Made by a program: the position numbers and the translations under genes. The notes under the pieces were generated by a model that was not told where the DNA came from, ran no database searches, and saw nothing but the letters and a program-made list of their open reading frames with translations. 64,000 nt of DNA from Chondrosia reniformis (lineage: Eukaryota > Porifera > Demospongiae > Chondrillida > Chondrillidae): NCBI GenBank assembly GCA_947172415.1, contig OX359194.1, positions 3,596,001-3,660,000 of the forward strand, written 5' to 3'. Each line of letters starts with the position of its first letter. Position 1 is the stretch's first letter. Below are positions 63,185 through 64,000 of this stretch, piece after piece.

Positions 63185-63727
63185 GTGATGGCACATATAA
63201 GAAGTATCCAAATTGCATAATACTATGAAATAACTGTAATACTACTATATATGTATACATAATATCACCCTATATTATATAATATGTATATATCTGAATA
63301 CTATACTTATATAACACATTGACACTTTCCTAATAATATATCCTTTATCTCCCCATCTCCTACATCGTTTTCATTTTCTTCATCTCCTACATATCTGTAT
63401 ATACCCTACATACAGTCATATACATCTTCTATCTCCCCATCTCCCACATCTCCTGCATCTTTTTCATCTTCTTTGTCTCCTACATATCCGTATATACCCT
63501 GCATACAGTCGTATACATCTTCTATCTCCCCATCTCCCACATCTCCTGCATCTTTTTCATCTTCTTCATCTCCTACATATCCGTATATACCCTGCTTACA
63601 GACATATACCTCTTCTATCTCCCCATCTCCTGTATCTTCTTCATCTTTTTCATCTCCTACATATCTTCATGTACCCTGTATGCAGCAGTAAGATCTGTCT
63701 CCCCATCTCCTGCATCTTTTTCATCTT
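63185..63727. repeat. Satellite-like array, copy 2 (about 4 units of about 115 bp)
   Basis: Units with CTATCTCCCCATCTCCCACA, CCTGCATCTTTTTCATCTTC and CTACATATCCGTATATACCC. The lead-in 63185-63345 matches 22195-22378. The last unit is the type found alone at 23822-23929. A Ser/Pro/Thr-rich open frame here is only the translated repeat. Confidence 0.85.
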
Positions 63728-64000
63728 ATACACCTCCTTTTGATATGCATTCATATATATGCCCCTGCAGTGCACATCTTAGTATATATACATTCATATC
63801 TTCTGCATCTTTTATGTATATCATCTGCATCTTTTATATATATATCTTCCTTGAGGAATGCATGCATAATTCCGTCATGAATTATAGTCTGCAACACATA
63901 CATAATTGGTTGAAATAATGAATAAACCGCAGAAGTAATTAAAACTTACAGTGGAATTAATTAAAAATTGTTTCATAGTTAGGTGCATACAGTGTCATCC
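63728..64000. other. A+T-rich window end
   Basis: ATATCTTCTGCATCTTTTAT-like decay products of the satellite, then nothing recognised. Confidence 0.4.

Noticed and set aside
63473-63691. Ser/Pro/Thr-rich 72-codon frame
   Set aside because: Translation of the 115-bp satellite units.

Overview
The window looks like a transposon graveyard from a eukaryotic, probably early-branching metazoan genome; a demosponge is my best guess. The base composition is A+T-rich. Genes are short exons or decayed frames, at least one gene has a GT-AG intron, and there are no bacterial-style operons. The element types (Tc1/mariner, Merlin, PIF/Harbinger, ISL2EU, pogo, hAT, Helitron, Ty3/gypsy, Penelope, and non-LTR elements with restriction-like endonucleases) occur together in invertebrate genomes. 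The sponge assignment is inference. I could not support any complete ordinary host gene.

Layout. At 0-3.1 kb there is a repeat with an inverted sister at 34.4 kb, a long hairpin, and a 2.06-kb terminal-inverted-repeat (TIR) element with a decayed Tudor-like/BEN gene. At 3.1-8 kb there are a tRNA-like SINE head, small inverted-repeat elements, two copies of a hairpin-ended repeat, and a frame with a 2A-like NPGP motif. At 8.2-11.8 kb lies a decayed Ty3/gypsy element (minus strand). At 11.9-17.9 kb there are a Helitron Rep fragment, a TIR element, an R2-like retrotransposon and a Helitron N-terminal fragment.

The most intact unit spans 18675-22075. It is a 3.4-kb Tc1/mariner element with TA flanks, an open DD34E transposase, and a divergently transcribed, intact 301-residue Tudor-like/coiled-coil/BEN protein. 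About 22-bp-phased palindromic TCCGCGGA arrays lie inside both ends. Related but truncated BEN-carrying units start with the same terminus at 23930 and 57992.

At 22-30 kb there are satellite units, a duplicated block, a 26-bp minisatellite, a chimeric Helitron and a pogo fragment. At 32-39 kb there are a second retrotransposon with a restriction-like endonuclease, a Merlin element nested in a larger TIR element, and several perfect fold-back palindromes. At 39-49 kb there are Penelope (GIY-YIG), a gypsy remnant fusing protease to integrase, a Harbinger gene with an intron, and hAT, ISL2EU, Myb/SANT and THAP fragments. At 50-52.4 kb there are two Tc1-like fragments that differ by a small inversion. 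At 54.6-60 kb there are a second R2-like copy and a Helitron split by a BEN unit. At 60-64 kb there is a G-rich tract and a satellite array.

The working unit is the Tc1/BEN element. Its transposase should act on the termini. The BEN protein is a candidate DNA-binding partner or regulator acting on the palindromic arrays, and both genes share one tandemly repeated promoter region. Almost everything else is decayed.
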